Source of the DNA: Streptomyces sp. LHD-70
Lineage (GTDB): Bacteria; Actinomycetota; Actinomycetes; Streptomycetales; Streptomycetaceae
Direction: 5' to 3'
NCBI RefSeq assembly: GCF_031157275.1
Contig: NZ_JAVIFW010000017.1
Coordinates: 1-64,000 of the forward strand
DNA length: 64,000 nt
Shown: one piece after another, positions 33,995-43,060 of the stretch
How the letters are laid out: each line of letters starts with the position of its first letter
Numbering within the stretch: the stretch's first letter is position 1
Program-made: the position numbers and the translations under genes
Notes under the pieces: model-generated
Told to the model about the DNA's origin: nothing
The model's input: only the letters and a program-made list of their open reading frames with translations
Database searches by the model: none

Positions 33995-34746
33995 TGTTCC
34001 TCCCCCAGGAAGTACCGGCGGTAGCGGTCGTTGATGCGGTCCATCGGCAGCAGGACGTAGAAGTCCGCGACGTCGAACTCCGGGTCGTGGGCGGGTGCTC
34101 CGCACATCCAGGCGCCGAGCCGCAGATAGCCGCGAAGCAGCGGCGGCAGGTCGGCGGGGCGGGCCGGGCCGTCGAGCGGGCCGGAGGGGTGCCAGGGGCG
34201 GTGCGGGTGGACGCGCAGCTCGGGCGGCGAGGCGTGCCTGCCGTTGCCGAGGAGCCAGGTGCTGCTCGCGTCCCGCCCGCCGTCGGCGAGCGGGACGGAG
34301 GCGCAGCCGCCCAGGTACTTGTGCCCGGAGAGCAGCAGATAGCGGGCGAGGGCCGCCCACAGCAGGTTGATCACCGCGCCGTTGCGGTGGTCGGGGTGCA
34401 CGCAGGAGCGGCCGGTCTCGACCAGCTGGGAGCGGATCCCGGCCAGCTCGGTGAGGTCGAACTCGCCGTCGGAGTACAGCCGTTGGGTGCGGCCCGGGGG
34501 GATCAGGCGGTACGTCCCGACGACCTCGCCGGTGGTCGCGTCGGTGACGACCAGGTGGTCCGCCACCGCGTCGAAGTCGTCCACGTCGTGGCCCGGCAGC
34601 GGGGTGTGCAGGCGGGCCCCCATCTCGCCCGCGAAGACCTGGTGGCGCAGGCGCTGGGCCGCGCGGATCTGATCGTCGGAGTCGGCGATCGCGACGGCGT
34701 AGCTGCTTGAGGCCGCGACTACAGTGGACGGTGCAGGACTGGGCAT
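33991..34746 (-). CDS. olsB: Ornithine N-acyltransferase (OlsB type)
   Basis: A 251-residue GNAT-fold N-acyltransferase of the OlsB/hemolysin-like family. Recognisable blocks are RLRHQVFAGEMGARL (about residue 35), VGTYRLIPPG, and the conserved ETGRSCVHPDHRNGAVINLL (about residue 109). It should transfer a 3-hydroxyacyl chain to ornithine. The GTGA overlap with the acyltransferase and the DedA gene downstream make a lipid operon. Streptomyces make ornithine lipids mainly under phosphate limitation, as I recall. The ATG has no strong ribosome binding site. Confidence 0.8.
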   Translation of the reverse strand: MPSPAPSTVVAASSSYAVAIADSDDQIRAAQRLRHQVFAGEMGARLHTPLPGHDVDDFDAVADHLVVTDATTGEVVGTYRLIPPGRTQRLYSDGEFDLTELAGIRSQLVETGRSCVHPDHRNGAVINLLWAALARYLLLSGHKYLGGCASVPLADGGRDASSTWLLGNGRHASPPELRVHPHRPWHPSGPLDGPARPADLPPLLRGYLRLGAWMCGAPAHDPEFDVADFYVLLPMDRINDRYRRYFLGEEQ

Positions 34747-35057
34747 GACGAACCCGCTTTCTACGCAGGGGAAGGCCCGCGCGGGTCGTGGCTCATGACC
34801 GCGCGAGTCGGCTCGGTCGTGCACGGGCCGTCGAGTTGCCGCTCGGCGGCCCGCCTCACACCACGGTGCAGTCGCCCGGTGAACAGGTCAAAGATTTCTG
34901 ACAGTTGTCAGGGAAGGATGAGGGACATTCAGGGTTGCCTCAGGGTTACTCGCGGCGCGGCGGCTCGCGCGACCGCCCGACCGCGCTCTCCCCGGCACTC
35001 CGGCGACCTGGTAAAACGCAGTGTCGACATGGCCCTGCCGAGTGAGGAGCGACCCTC
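34747..35057. promoter_or_regulatory. Divergent gap between olsB and plsC with a dyad and an 11-base direct repeat
   Basis: No gene is visible in these 311 bases. CTGACA-GT-TGTCAG at 34898-34911 is a dyad with 6-base arms. TCAGGGTTGCC and TCAGGGTTACT at 34929-34950 form a direct repeat with an exact 11-base period, which is the spacing of PHO boxes bound by PhoP in Streptomyces, though the bases match the consensus poorly. Transcription of olsB would run leftward and plsC rightward from here. Confidence 0.4.
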
Positions 35058-35807
35058 TTGTTCTACTACGTGCTCAAGTATGTGCTGCTTGGTCCCCTGC
35101 TCAGGCTGGTCTTCCGGCCGCGGATCGAGGGCCTGGAGCACATCCCCGAAGACGGTGCGGCGATCGTCGCGGGGAACCATCTGTCGTTCTCGGACCACTT
35201 CCTGATGCCGGCCATCCTCAAGCGGAGGATCACCTTCCTGGCGAAGGCCGAGTACTTCACGGGCCCCGGCGTCAAGGGCCGGCTGACCGCGGCGTTCTTC
35301 CACAGCGCGGGCCAGATCCCGGTGGACCGCTCGGGCAAGGAGGCGGGCCAGGCGGCGATCCGGGAGGGGCTCGGGGTGCTCGGCAAGGGCGAGTTGCTCG
35401 GCATCTACCCGGAGGGCACGCGCTCGCACGACGGCCGGCTCTACAAGGGCAAGGTCGGCGTCGCCGCGATGGCGCTGAAGGCCCATGTGCCGGTGATCCC
35501 GTGCGCGATGATCGGCACGTTCGAGGCGCAGCCTCCGGGCCAGAAGCTGCCGCGGTTCCAGCGCGTGACGATTCGTTTCGGCGAGCCTCTCGACTTCTCC
35601 CGGTACGAGGGCATGGACGGCGAGAAGGCCATCCTGCGGGCGGTCACGGACGAGATCATGTACGCGATCCTGGGGCTCTCGGACCAGGAGTACGTGGACC
35701 GGTACGCGGCCGTGGTCAAGGCCGAGGAGCAGGCGGAGGCGCAGGCGGAGAAGGAGCGCCAGGCGGCGGCCGGAGGCCGCAAGTTCCCCAAGCTGCCCGG
35801 GCGTTGA
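35058..35807 (+). CDS. Lysophospholipid acyltransferase (PlsC family)
   Basis: A 249-residue acyltransferase. HX4D is NHLSFSD (about residue 40), then the R-I-T-F-L-A-K-A-E segment, the phosphate-binding block IYPEGTRSHDG (about residue 117), and VPVIPCAMIGT. The C-terminal 30 residues are rich in Ala, Glu, Gln and Lys and look like a flexible or coiled tail. Translation begins with TTG; GAGGAG lies nine bases upstream. It is monocistronic. Confidence 0.88.
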   Translation: MFYYVLKYVLLGPLLRLVFRPRIEGLEHIPEDGAAIVAGNHLSFSDHFLMPAILKRRITFLAKAEYFTGPGVKGRLTAAFFHSAGQIPVDRSGKEAGQAAIREGLGVLGKGELLGIYPEGTRSHDGRLYKGKVGVAAMALKAHVPVIPCAMIGTFEAQPPGQKLPRFQRVTIRFGEPLDFSRYEGMDGEKAILRAVTDEIMYAILGLSDQEYVDRYAAVVKAEEQAEAQAEKERQAAAGGRKFPKLPGR

Positions 35808-35985
35808 GGCGCACGCCGCCCTCTACCCGGCCCACCGGGCCTCAAGCCCCGACCCGCGTTGACGGGCGTGCCGCCCTCTACCCGGCCCACCAGGTCTCAA
35901 GCCCCGACCGCTTCAACGCGCCCGCGAATCTGCGGTCAGCAAAACACCCTGGGACGAACGGCCCCGAGCGTCGTACGTTCCAGAC

Positions 35986-37029
35986 ATGACTCATGCGCTG
36001 GTGATCGGGGCCACAGGGCAGATCGGGCGTTCGGCGGTGCGCGCGCTCGCGCAGGACGGCTGGGACGTCACCGCGGCGTCGCGCGGCGCGACCCCTGACG
36101 CGGACCGGCCGGAGGGGGTGCGCACGGCCCGCCTCGACCGCGAGGACGACGCCGCTCTCGCCCGGCTGATCGGCGACGGCGTGGACGTCGTGGTGGACGT
36201 GGTGGCGTACGGCCGGGGCCACGCCCGGCAGTTGAGGGCCCTGTCCGACCGCATCGGCTCGGCGGTGGTGATATCGAGCGCGGCGGTCTACGAGGACGAG
36301 CAGGGCCGCAGCTTCCTCACCCAGGACGAGCCCGACGGGCACCCGCGCTATCCGGTGCCGCTCCCCGAGTCGTACCGCAGACTGGCTCCGGGCGAGACGT
36401 ACGGCGGGCGCAAGGTGGCCCTGGAGGACGAACTCCTCGGCGCCGGGGACACGTTGCCGACGACGCTGCTGCGCGCGGGCGCCGTGCACGGACCGCACTG
36501 CACCACGCCGCGTGAGCTGTACTTCGTCAAGCGGGCCCTGGACGGCCGGCCGCGGCGGATCCTGGCATACGGCGGGGCGAGCAGGTTCCACCCGGCGAGC
36601 GTGCACAACATCGCGGAACTGGTGCGCCTGGCGGCCGCCCGACCGGGCTCACGCGTCCTGAACGCCGCCGATCCGGCGGCGCCCGCGGTGGCCGAGATCG
36701 GCGCGGCGATCGACGCGCTGCTCGGCGTGGAGTCGGAGACGGTCCTGATACCGGGCGAGCCTCCGGCGCCGACGGTCGGCAGCACCCCGTGGAGCCTGGC
36801 GCACCCGCTGGTGCTGGACATGTCGGCGGCACGGGAGTTGGGCTACCGCCCGGTGGTGACGTACGAGCGGTCCCTGCCCGAGACCGTCGAGTGGCTCGCC
36901 GCGCGGCTGCACGGCAAGGACTGGCGGGAGGCCTTCCCGGTGCTGGCGGCGGCGTACGACCCGATGGGCGACCTCTTCGACTACGAGGCGGAGGACGCGT
37001 GGCTCACGCGGCGGGGCAAGGCCGTCTGA
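35986..37029 (+). CDS. NAD-dependent epimerase/dehydratase-type SDR
   Basis: A 347-residue extended SDR. The cofactor loop is VIGATGQIGRSAVRALAQDG (about residue 6), and SAAVYEDEQG is followed by YRRLAPGETYGGRKVALED, where Tyr and Lys form the catalytic YxxxK (about residues 142-146). The C-terminal substrate-binding domain includes ARELGYRPVVTYERSLPETV (about residue 283). The substrate is presumably a sugar nucleotide or similar compound, but no pathway genes lie nearby. It is transcribed alone. Confidence 0.82.
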   Translation: MTHALVIGATGQIGRSAVRALAQDGWDVTAASRGATPDADRPEGVRTARLDREDDAALARLIGDGVDVVVDVVAYGRGHARQLRALSDRIGSAVVISSAAVYEDEQGRSFLTQDEPDGHPRYPVPLPESYRRLAPGETYGGRKVALEDELLGAGDTLPTTLLRAGAVHGPHCTTPRELYFVKRALDGRPRRILAYGGASRFHPASVHNIAELVRLAAARPGSRVLNAADPAAPAVAEIGAAIDALLGVESETVLIPGEPPAPTVGSTPWSLAHPLVLDMSAARELGYRPVVTYERSLPETVEWLAARLHGKDWREAFPVLAAAYDPMGDLFDYEAEDAWLTRRGKAV

Positions 37030-37097
37030 ACTGGCGGAGAGGCGGACGGAGTTGTCCCCGCCCGCCTCTCGGTGCCGTACAGGTCCGGGAGGAGGAC

Positions 37098-38675
37098 CTA
37101 CGGCTTGGGCGCGGCGTGCGGGGCGCACGTCACGTCGCGGCTGTCGGTCTTCCCGCTCAGCAGGTAGCTGTCGACCCGCTCGTTGATGCAGGGGTTGACC
37201 GCGTTGGTCACACCGTGCGATCCGGCGTCCTTCTCGGTGATCAGGCGGGAGCCCTTGAGCCGCTTGTGCAGCTCGACCGCGCCCTCGTACGGCGTGGCCG
37301 CGTCCCGCTCGGACTGGACGATGAGGACGGGCGGCAGGCCCTTGCCGGACTTCACCTCGACCGGGGTCTGCTGCTTCACGCCCCAGGTGGCGCACGGCAG
37401 GTTCATCCAGGCATTGGCCCACGTCATGAAGGGGTGGTCCTCGTGCAGACGCGTGTTGTCGCGGTCCCACCTCTTCCAGCTGGTGGGCCACTTGGCGTCG
37501 GTGCACTCCACGGCGGTGTAGACGGCGTTGCCGTTCTCCGCAGAGATGTTGCCGGCGGTGTCGGACAGGTCCGGGCCCGCGGCCTCGACGAGGGCCTTCT
37601 CGTCACCGGCGAGGTACTTGCTCCACACCTCGGCGGTCGACACCCACGCGGAGTCGTAGTACGGCGCGGCCTGGAAGAATCCGATCAGCTCCGCGGGGCC
37701 GACGACGCCACCGATGGGCTCCTTCTTGGCCGCGGCCCGCAGCTTCAGCCACTGGGCCTCGACCTTCTGCGGGGTGTCGCCGATGTGGAAGGTGGCATCG
37801 TGCTGCGCGACCCACTTCTTCCAGTCCTCCCAGCGGGTCTGGAAGGCGACGTCCTGGTCCAGGTTGGCCTGGTACCAGATCTTCTCCCGGGACGGGTTCA
37901 CGACGCTGTCGACGAGCATCCGCCGCACGTGGTCCGGGAAGAGCGTGGCGTACACCGCGCCGATGTACGTCCCGTAGGACACCCCGATGAAGTTGAGCTT
38001 CCGGTCGCCGAGCGCGGCGCGGATCACGTCCAGGTCGCGGGCGGTGTTCGGAGTCGTCATATGCGGCAGCATCTCGCCGCTGCGCTCCTTGCAGCCCTCC
38101 GCGTACTCGGCGGCGAGCTTGCGCTGCGCGCGCTTGTCGGCCTCGGAGTCCGGCACCGGGTCGAGCTTGGGCGCCTTGACGAACTCCTGCGGGTCGACAC
38201 AGGAGATGGGCGCCGAGTGACCGACACCGCGCGGGTCGAACCCGACGAAGTCGTAGGCCTCCGCGGTCTTCTTCCACAGCGGGGCCTTGGTGGTCACACG
38301 CAGCGGGAAACGCATCCCGGAGCCGCCAGGGCCGCCCGGGTTGTAGATCAGGGAGCCCTGCCGCTCGCTCTTGGTGCCAGTGCTCCTCGCCCGGTCGACG
38401 GCGATTTTGATCTGCTTGCCATGCGGATTGCCGTAGTCGAGCGGAACGCTGACCCAGCCGCACTGGACGGGCTTAGCGAGCCCCCAGTCCGCCGGGCAGT
38501 CCTTCCAGTCGATCCCCGTCTTCGCCGCCCGCGCCGCGGCGATGGTCACGCCCCGCGCCTCGGAGACCGTGCGACGGCCGCTGTCGGCGTTCGCCGCCGG
38601 AGCCGCCATCGCACCCGCTATGAGGGTCCCCGCGATCAGAGTGCCGGCCGAGCCGAGCACCGCTGTGCGTCTCAA
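37098..38675 (-). CDS. Secreted alpha/beta hydrolase, tripeptidyl-aminopeptidase type
   Basis: A 525-residue secreted serine peptidase of the Streptomyces TAP/SlpD family. A signal peptide (RRTAVLGSAGTLIAG through AAPAANA, about residues 1-32) precedes the mature region. The oxyanion region is YNPGGPGGSG (about residue 114), the nucleophile is the serine of IGVSYGTYIGAVYATLFP (about residue 236), and the catalytic histidine is in DAGSHGVTNAVNPC (about residue 497); the TAP-like C-terminal domain carries VQSERDAATPYEGA. The TTG start at 38675 was chosen because GGGGGAGG lies six bases upstream; longer frames lack that. It would remove tripeptides from extracellular proteins. Confidence 0.88.
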   Translation of the reverse strand: MRRTAVLGSAGTLIAGTLIAGAMAAPAANADSGRRTVSEARGVTIAAARAAKTGIDWKDCPADWGLAKPVQCGWVSVPLDYGNPHGKQIKIAVDRARSTGTKSERQGSLIYNPGGPGGSGMRFPLRVTTKAPLWKKTAEAYDFVGFDPRGVGHSAPISCVDPQEFVKAPKLDPVPDSEADKRAQRKLAAEYAEGCKERSGEMLPHMTTPNTARDLDVIRAALGDRKLNFIGVSYGTYIGAVYATLFPDHVRRMLVDSVVNPSREKIWYQANLDQDVAFQTRWEDWKKWVAQHDATFHIGDTPQKVEAQWLKLRAAAKKEPIGGVVGPAELIGFFQAAPYYDSAWVSTAEVWSKYLAGDEKALVEAAGPDLSDTAGNISAENGNAVYTAVECTDAKWPTSWKRWDRDNTRLHEDHPFMTWANAWMNLPCATWGVKQQTPVEVKSGKGLPPVLIVQSERDAATPYEGAVELHKRLKGSRLITEKDAGSHGVTNAVNPCINERVDSYLLSGKTDSRDVTCAPHAAPKP

Positions 38676-38840
38676 GTGGTACCTCCCCCAGATCGTTTCG
38701 ATCAGATCGTCACGCGTTCTCAGGTCGTCACGCGCTCTCGGGGGATCCTTGCGTCTGACGGGTACCTGGCAACAGATCGGACAGATGTTCTTTGCCAATC
38801 CGATAACCGGTGGCCCCTGCTCCGCTCAGCGGTGGCCCCG
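38676..38840. other. Upstream region of the TAP-like gene
   Basis: No gene is seen. Two copies of TCGTCACGCG at 38707-38716 and 38725-38734 (18 bases apart) lie about 30-60 bases upstream of the start and could be regulator sites. Three related TCAGATCG/GTCA-type pieces surround them. Confidence 0.35.
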
Positions 38841-38910
38841 CGCGGGGGAGTTCACCGCCCGGCGAAGGAGTGCACCGCCCAGCGAAGGAGTGCACCGTGC
38901 AGCGAGGAAA
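38841..38910. repeat. 20-bp tandem repeat downstream of ureD
   Basis: About three and a half copies of a 20-base unit with core GCGAAGGAGTGCACCG; the two central copies are near identical. It lies between ureD and the TAP-like gene's promoter region. Confidence 0.75.
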
Positions 38911-38951
38911 CCGCGCCACCGGCCGCCCGCCGCCCGCCGCCACCCGTTCGC

Positions 38952-39737
38952 TCACGGGGCCACTCGTCGTACCGCCTCGTCGAGGACCCGCCGCAGCCGC
39001 AGCGCGTCGGACGCCACCGCCGTCACCAGCAGTCCCGGACCGGCGAGCGGGGTCAGCGCGGCGAGCTCGCCGAGCATCCGGGGCCGCACCGGGGCGTGCA
39101 CCAACTCCGGTCGTACGACGATGAGTTGACCGATCGCGCGATGCCCGGCCAGGGCGGCGGGACCGTCCCAGCCGCCAGGTGCGCCGGGGCCGCAGGCCAG
39201 CTCCTGGTCGAACAGAACCCGCCCCTCGCAGCGCACGGTGAGCCGGCTGGTGAGGGCGCCCGGCTCCTCCCCCGCCCGCCCGAGCACCTGCTCCTCGCGC
39301 AGCAACAGGCGTGCCCCGGAGGCGAGTTCGGCCCGGGTGGTCACGCGCAGCTCGCTGCCGTACGCCGAGATCAGCTGCTCGGGCAGCCAGCGCAACTCGG
39401 CGCCCTCGTCGACGCTCAGCCGCACGTCGTAGTGGGCGGGCTGCTTCGACTGGCCGGGCAGCGCGATGGTCGCGGCCGTCGAGGTCACGTCGAGCCGCGC
39501 CCCCGGCCCCGCCTCGGCCGACACGGTCAGCCGGTCGCCGCCCAGCGGGGCACTCATCGCGCCGACGAGGGCGACGCGCGCCTCCCGGCCCGCGCTGCGG
39601 ATCCGCCGTACGGCGAGGGGCCCTTCGCCTTCGAGGACGGGGAGGCGGCTGGTGCCGCGGCCGTCCGCCTCGGCGCGGATCCGGGCGGTGGCCCGCAGCC
39701 CTCCGTCCGCCAGGGCCTGCCCCGCGGACACGCTCAC
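38952..39737 (-). CDS. ureD: Urease accessory protein UreD
   Basis: A 261-residue UreD/UreH protein, the scaffold that docks UreF and UreG onto urease for nickel delivery. The family is poorly conserved; ARVALVGAMSAPLGGDRLT (about residues 48-66), and RLSVDEGAELRWLPEQLISAYG near residue 104 are the recognisable parts. It starts with GTG overlapping the ureG stop as GTGA. It is the last gene of the urease operon. Confidence 0.9.
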   Translation of the reverse strand: MSVSAGQALADGGLRATARIRAEADGRGTSRLPVLEGEGPLAVRRIRSAGREARVALVGAMSAPLGGDRLTVSAEAGPGARLDVTSTAATIALPGQSKQPAHYDVRLSVDEGAELRWLPEQLISAYGSELRVTTRAELASGARLLLREEQVLGRAGEEPGALTSRLTVRCEGRVLFDQELACGPGAPGGWDGPAALAGHRAIGQLIVVRPELVHAPVRPRMLGELAALTPLAGPGLLVTAVASDALRLRRVLDEAVRRVAP

Positions 39738-40420
39738 GCGGCGGTCCAGGCGGCGATCCGCTCCCGCACCCAGGCGGCGACCTCGGACACGCCCTCCGCG
39801 GACCGCAACGACTGGAAGACGACCGGGAGTTCGGCCCGCTGCTCCTTCGCGTCCCGCGCCATCCGCTGCAGGTCGGAGCCGACGTACGGGGCGAGGTCGG
39901 TCTTGTTGACGACGAGCAGGTCGGCGGTGGTCACGCCGGGGCCGCCCTTGCGCGGGATGTCGTCGCCGCCCGCCACGTCGATGACGAACAGCTGGGCGTC
40001 GACCAGGCCCCGGGAGAACGTGGCCGTGAGGTTGTCGCCGCCGGACTCGACGAGCACCAGGTCGAGCGGCCCGATTTCGTCCTCCAGGTCCTCGACGGCC
40101 TCCAGGTTGGCGGAGATGTCGTCGCGGATGGCGGTGTGCGGGCAGGCGCCGGTCTCGACGGCGGCGATCCGCTCGGGCGGCAGCACGGCCTCGCGCAGCA
40201 GGAACGCGGCGTCCTCGCGGGTGTAGATGTCATTGGTGACGACGGCGAGGGACAGCTCGTCGCGCAGGGCCCGGCAGAGCGCGGCCACGGTCGCGGTCTT
40301 CCCGGACCCGACGGGCCCACCGAGCCCGATCCGCAGCGCCCGCCGCCGCCCGTCGGGCCGCACGGCATCGGCACTGAGGGCGGCGGGGCCGTCGTGGGTG
40401 TGGGAGTGGTCGAGGTGCAT
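39734..40420 (-). CDS. ureG: Urease accessory GTPase UreG
   Basis: A 228-residue SIMIBI-class GTPase that couples GTP hydrolysis to nickel insertion in urease. The N-terminal MHLDHSHTHDG is a metal-binding His stretch; the P-loop is GLGGPVGSGKTA (about residue 32); VETGACPHTAIRDDISAN (about residue 90) includes the metal-binding C-P-H; ESGGDNL and NKTDLAP complete the G motifs. The ATG at 40420 has GGAG six bases upstream. A TTG further up is less likely. Confidence 0.95.
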   Translation of the reverse strand: MHLDHSHTHDGPAALSADAVRPDGRRRALRIGLGGPVGSGKTATVAALCRALRDELSLAVVTNDIYTREDAAFLLREAVLPPERIAAVETGACPHTAIRDDISANLEAVEDLEDEIGPLDLVLVESGGDNLTATFSRGLVDAQLFVIDVAGGDDIPRKGGPGVTTADLLVVNKTDLAPYVGSDLQRMARDAKEQRAELPVVFQSLRSAEGVSEVAAWVRERIAAWTAA

Positions 40421-40495
40421 CTGGGACTCCAAGGGGTTGTCGGGTTCAGGGGTCAGGGGTCAGGTGTCGGCGAGGGGGCGGTGGTCAGGGGCGTT

Positions 40496-40640
40496 TTTCT
40501 CCCCGCCCCGCCCCTTCCCGAAAGTCCTGCCGGACGGGCCTCCCCAATCGCCGGAGGGGCTCAAAATGAGCCCCTCTGGGGGCACCTCCCAGCGGTAGCT
40601 GGGGGAGATTGAGGAGCGGGGTCCGGGGCGGAGCCCCAGT
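40496..40640. repeat. Intergenic repeat element within the urease operon
   Basis: The 227-base gap between ureF and ureG holds CCCCGCCCCTTCCCGAAAG, CTGGGGGCACCTCCCAGC, AGCTGGGGGAG and the hairpin GGGGC-GGA-GCCCC (40625-40637). The same building blocks occur at 23.2, 55.3 and 60.5 kb. The element splits an otherwise compact operon and could reduce transcription into ureG and ureD. Confidence 0.7.
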
Positions 40641-40647
40641 TACAGGT

Positions 40648-41322
40648 CTACGACGCGAACAGCCGTACCGCCCAAGCCGCATGCGCCTCCGCCCCGATGT
40701 CCAGGAGCGGGGCGGACGCGGCCGGAAGGGCATCCGCGCCCTCGTCCGGCACCCGCCGCGCGCACTCCGCCGCGTCCGCCGCGACCCGGTCCAGTTCGGG
40801 GGCGAGCCGGGCCAGGACGGCGGTCGCGTCGAAGGGGTCGAGGCTCAGGAGGCGCACGACGGCCGTGGCGGGTCCGCTGACCGACTCGTACGCCGCGACG
40901 TACGCCGCGTCCTCGGGCCCGAGTCCGGCCGAGCGGGCGGCGAGCCCGAGCACGACGGGCTGGTGGGCGCCCTTGGGGCGTACGGACGCGAGGGCGTCGA
41001 GCTCGGCCGACGGCCAGGTGGCGCGGGCCGCCCGCATCATCTGACGCCCCAACTTCCGCGCGGCGGCGCGCAGGGCGGCCGACGGGGTGCGGGCGTCCGC
41101 GGCCTCGTCGAGCTCCAGCGGGTCGACGCCGAGCGCGGCAGCGGCGGCGAGGGCGGCCGCGACCAGGCCGCTGGTGTGCAGCCGGCCGCGGCAGAACTCC
41201 GCCAGGTCGGCCGCGTCCTTGATCCGGCCCGCGGCGACGGCGGCCTCGGCCCCGCCGGAGTGCGCGTGCCCTCCGGCGGGGAAGCGGCCGTCGGCCAGGA
41301 CCAGCAGGGTTGCTCTGTTCAT
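40648..41322 (-). CDS. ureF: Urease accessory protein UreF
   Basis: A 224-residue all-helical UreF protein, which with UreD positions UreG and acts as a GTPase-activating protein. The start MNRATLLVLADGRFPAGGHA with the following H-S-G-G is diagnostic. Other conserved parts are GRQMMRAARATWPS near residue 130 and the C-terminal AHAAWAVRLFAS. A GTG immediately before the ATG is also possible as start. It follows ureC by about 16 bases. Confidence 0.92.
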   Translation of the reverse strand: MNRATLLVLADGRFPAGGHAHSGGAEAAVAAGRIKDAADLAEFCRGRLHTSGLVAAALAAAAALGVDPLELDEAADARTPSAALRAAARKLGRQMMRAARATWPSAELDALASVRPKGAHQPVVLGLAARSAGLGPEDAAYVAAYESVSGPATAVVRLLSLDPFDATAVLARLAPELDRVAADAAECARRVPDEGADALPAASAPLLDIGAEAHAAWAVRLFAS

Positions 41323-41338
41323 CACGTTGACCCGGCGC

Positions 41339-43060
41339 TCAGAAGAGGAAGTACCGCTGGGTCATGGGCAGTTCGGCCGCGGGCGCCGACTCGATCAGCT
41401 CGCCGTCAACGGTGACGGCGAAGCTGTCCGGGTCGACGTGCACCCGCGGCCGGGCGTCGTTCTCCCGCATGTCGGCCTTGGTGACCCCGCGCGTACTGGC
41501 GATGGGGGCGAACTCCTTGCCGAGGCCGAGGCGTTCGGGCAGCCCGTAGTCGAGGGCGGACTGCGTGACGAAGTTGAGGGAGTTCCCGGCCGGGGCGGAG
41601 CCGAGGGCGCCGAACATCCGCCGCGGAAGGACCGGTTGGGGCGTGGGGATGGAGGCGTTGGCGTCGCCCATCTGCGCGTACGCGATCTGTCCGCCCTTCA
41701 GGACGAGCAGCGGCTTGACGCCGAAGAACGCGGGGTCCCACAGGACGAGGTCGGCGAGCTTGCCGCTCTCGACGGAGCCGATCTCGTGGTCGAGGCCTTG
41801 GGCGACGGCCGGGTTGATCGTGTATTTCGCGACGTACCGGCGTACGCGGTGGTTGTCCGCGCGGACGTCGCCCGGCAGGAGGCCGCGGCGCTTCTTCATC
41901 ACGTGCGCGGTCTGCCAGGTGCGCAGCACGACCTCGCCGATCCGGCCCATCGCCTGCGAGTCCGAGGAGATGATCGAGATGGCGCCGAGGTCGTGCAGGA
42001 CGTCCTCGGCGGCGATCGTGGACGGCCGGATCCGGGACTCGGCGAAGGCCAGGTCCTCGGGGACGGCCGGGTTGAGATGGTGGCAGACCATCAGCATGTC
42101 GAGGTGCTCCTCGACGGTGTTGACGGTGTGCGGCCGGGTCGGGTTGGTCGAGCTGGGCAGCACGTTGGGCTCGGAGACCACGGTGATGATGTCGGGCGCG
42201 TGCCCGCCGCCCGCACCTTCGGTGTGGTACGCGTGGATGGAGCGTCCGGCGATCGCGGCGAGGGTGTCGGCGACGAAGCCCGCCTCGTTCAACGTGTCGG
42301 TGTGGATGGCGAGTTGGGCGCCGGACGCCTCGCACACGTTCAGGCAGGCGTCGATCACGGCCGGGGTGGCGCCCCAGTCCTCGTGGATCTTGAACCCGAG
42401 TGCGCCGCCGCGGAGTTGGGCGTGCATGGCGTCGGCGGACATGGTGTTGCCCTTGCCGAGCAGGCCGATGTTGAGCGGCGTCGAGTCGAGCGCGGCGAAC
42501 ATCCGGCCCAGATGCCAGGAGCCGGGCGTGATCGTGGTGGCCTTGCTGCCCTCGGCGGGACCGGTGCCGCCGCCGACGAGGGTGGTGATGCCGCCGGCGA
42601 GCGCGGCGTCAACGAGGGTCGGCGAGATGAAGTGGACGTGCGCGTCGATGGCGCCCGCGGTGACGATCCGGCCGTTGCCCGCGATGACCTCGGTCTCGGG
42701 TCCGATGACCAGGTCCGGGTGCACCCCGTCCATGGTGTCGGGGTTGCCGGCCTTGCCGATGCCGGTGATCCGGCCGTCCCGGATGCCGATGTCGGCCTTG
42801 ACGATGCCCCAGTGGTCGACGATGACGGCACCGGTGATCACGGTGTCGGGGGCGCCCTCAGCACGGGTGACGCAGGACTGCCCCATGGACTCGCGGATCA
42901 CCTTGCCACCGCCGAACACGGCCTCGTCGCCGGAGCGTCCGGGCCCGCCGCTGCGGTCCTCCTCGATCTCGACCAGGAGGTCGATGTCGGCGAGCCGGAT
43001 CCGGTCACCGGTCGTCGGGCCGAACAGATCGGCGTAGGCGGCGCGGGTCAGTTCAGCCAT
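41339..43060 (-). CDS. ureC: Urease alpha subunit
   Basis: The 573-residue catalytic subunit, hydrolysing urea to ammonia and carbamate. The nickel ligands are in IDAHVHF (about residue 137), the carbamylated lysine is in LGFKIHEDWG (about residue 222) and the mobile-flap histidine is in VCHHLNPAVPED (about residue 323). Length is normal for the family (about 570). Its start overlaps the end of ureB by eight bases, so translation is coupled. The enzyme should be active if accessory proteins and nickel are present. Confidence 0.97.
   Translation of the reverse strand: MAELTRAAYADLFGPTTGDRIRLADIDLLVEIEEDRSGGPGRSGDEAVFGGGKVIRESMGQSCVTRAEGAPDTVITGAVIVDHWGIVKADIGIRDGRITGIGKAGNPDTMDGVHPDLVIGPETEVIAGNGRIVTAGAIDAHVHFISPTLVDAALAGGITTLVGGGTGPAEGSKATTITPGSWHLGRMFAALDSTPLNIGLLGKGNTMSADAMHAQLRGGALGFKIHEDWGATPAVIDACLNVCEASGAQLAIHTDTLNEAGFVADTLAAIAGRSIHAYHTEGAGGGHAPDIITVVSEPNVLPSSTNPTRPHTVNTVEEHLDMLMVCHHLNPAVPEDLAFAESRIRPSTIAAEDVLHDLGAISIISSDSQAMGRIGEVVLRTWQTAHVMKKRRGLLPGDVRADNHRVRRYVAKYTINPAVAQGLDHEIGSVESGKLADLVLWDPAFFGVKPLLVLKGGQIAYAQMGDANASIPTPQPVLPRRMFGALGSAPAGNSLNFVTQSALDYGLPERLGLGKEFAPIASTRGVTKADMRENDARPRVHVDPDSFAVTVDGELIESAPAAELPMTQRYFLF

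Noticed and set aside
34929..34950. A true PHO box before olsB
   Set aside because: The 11-base period fits but the bases match GTTCACC poorly, so I list it only as a candidate within the intergenic entry.
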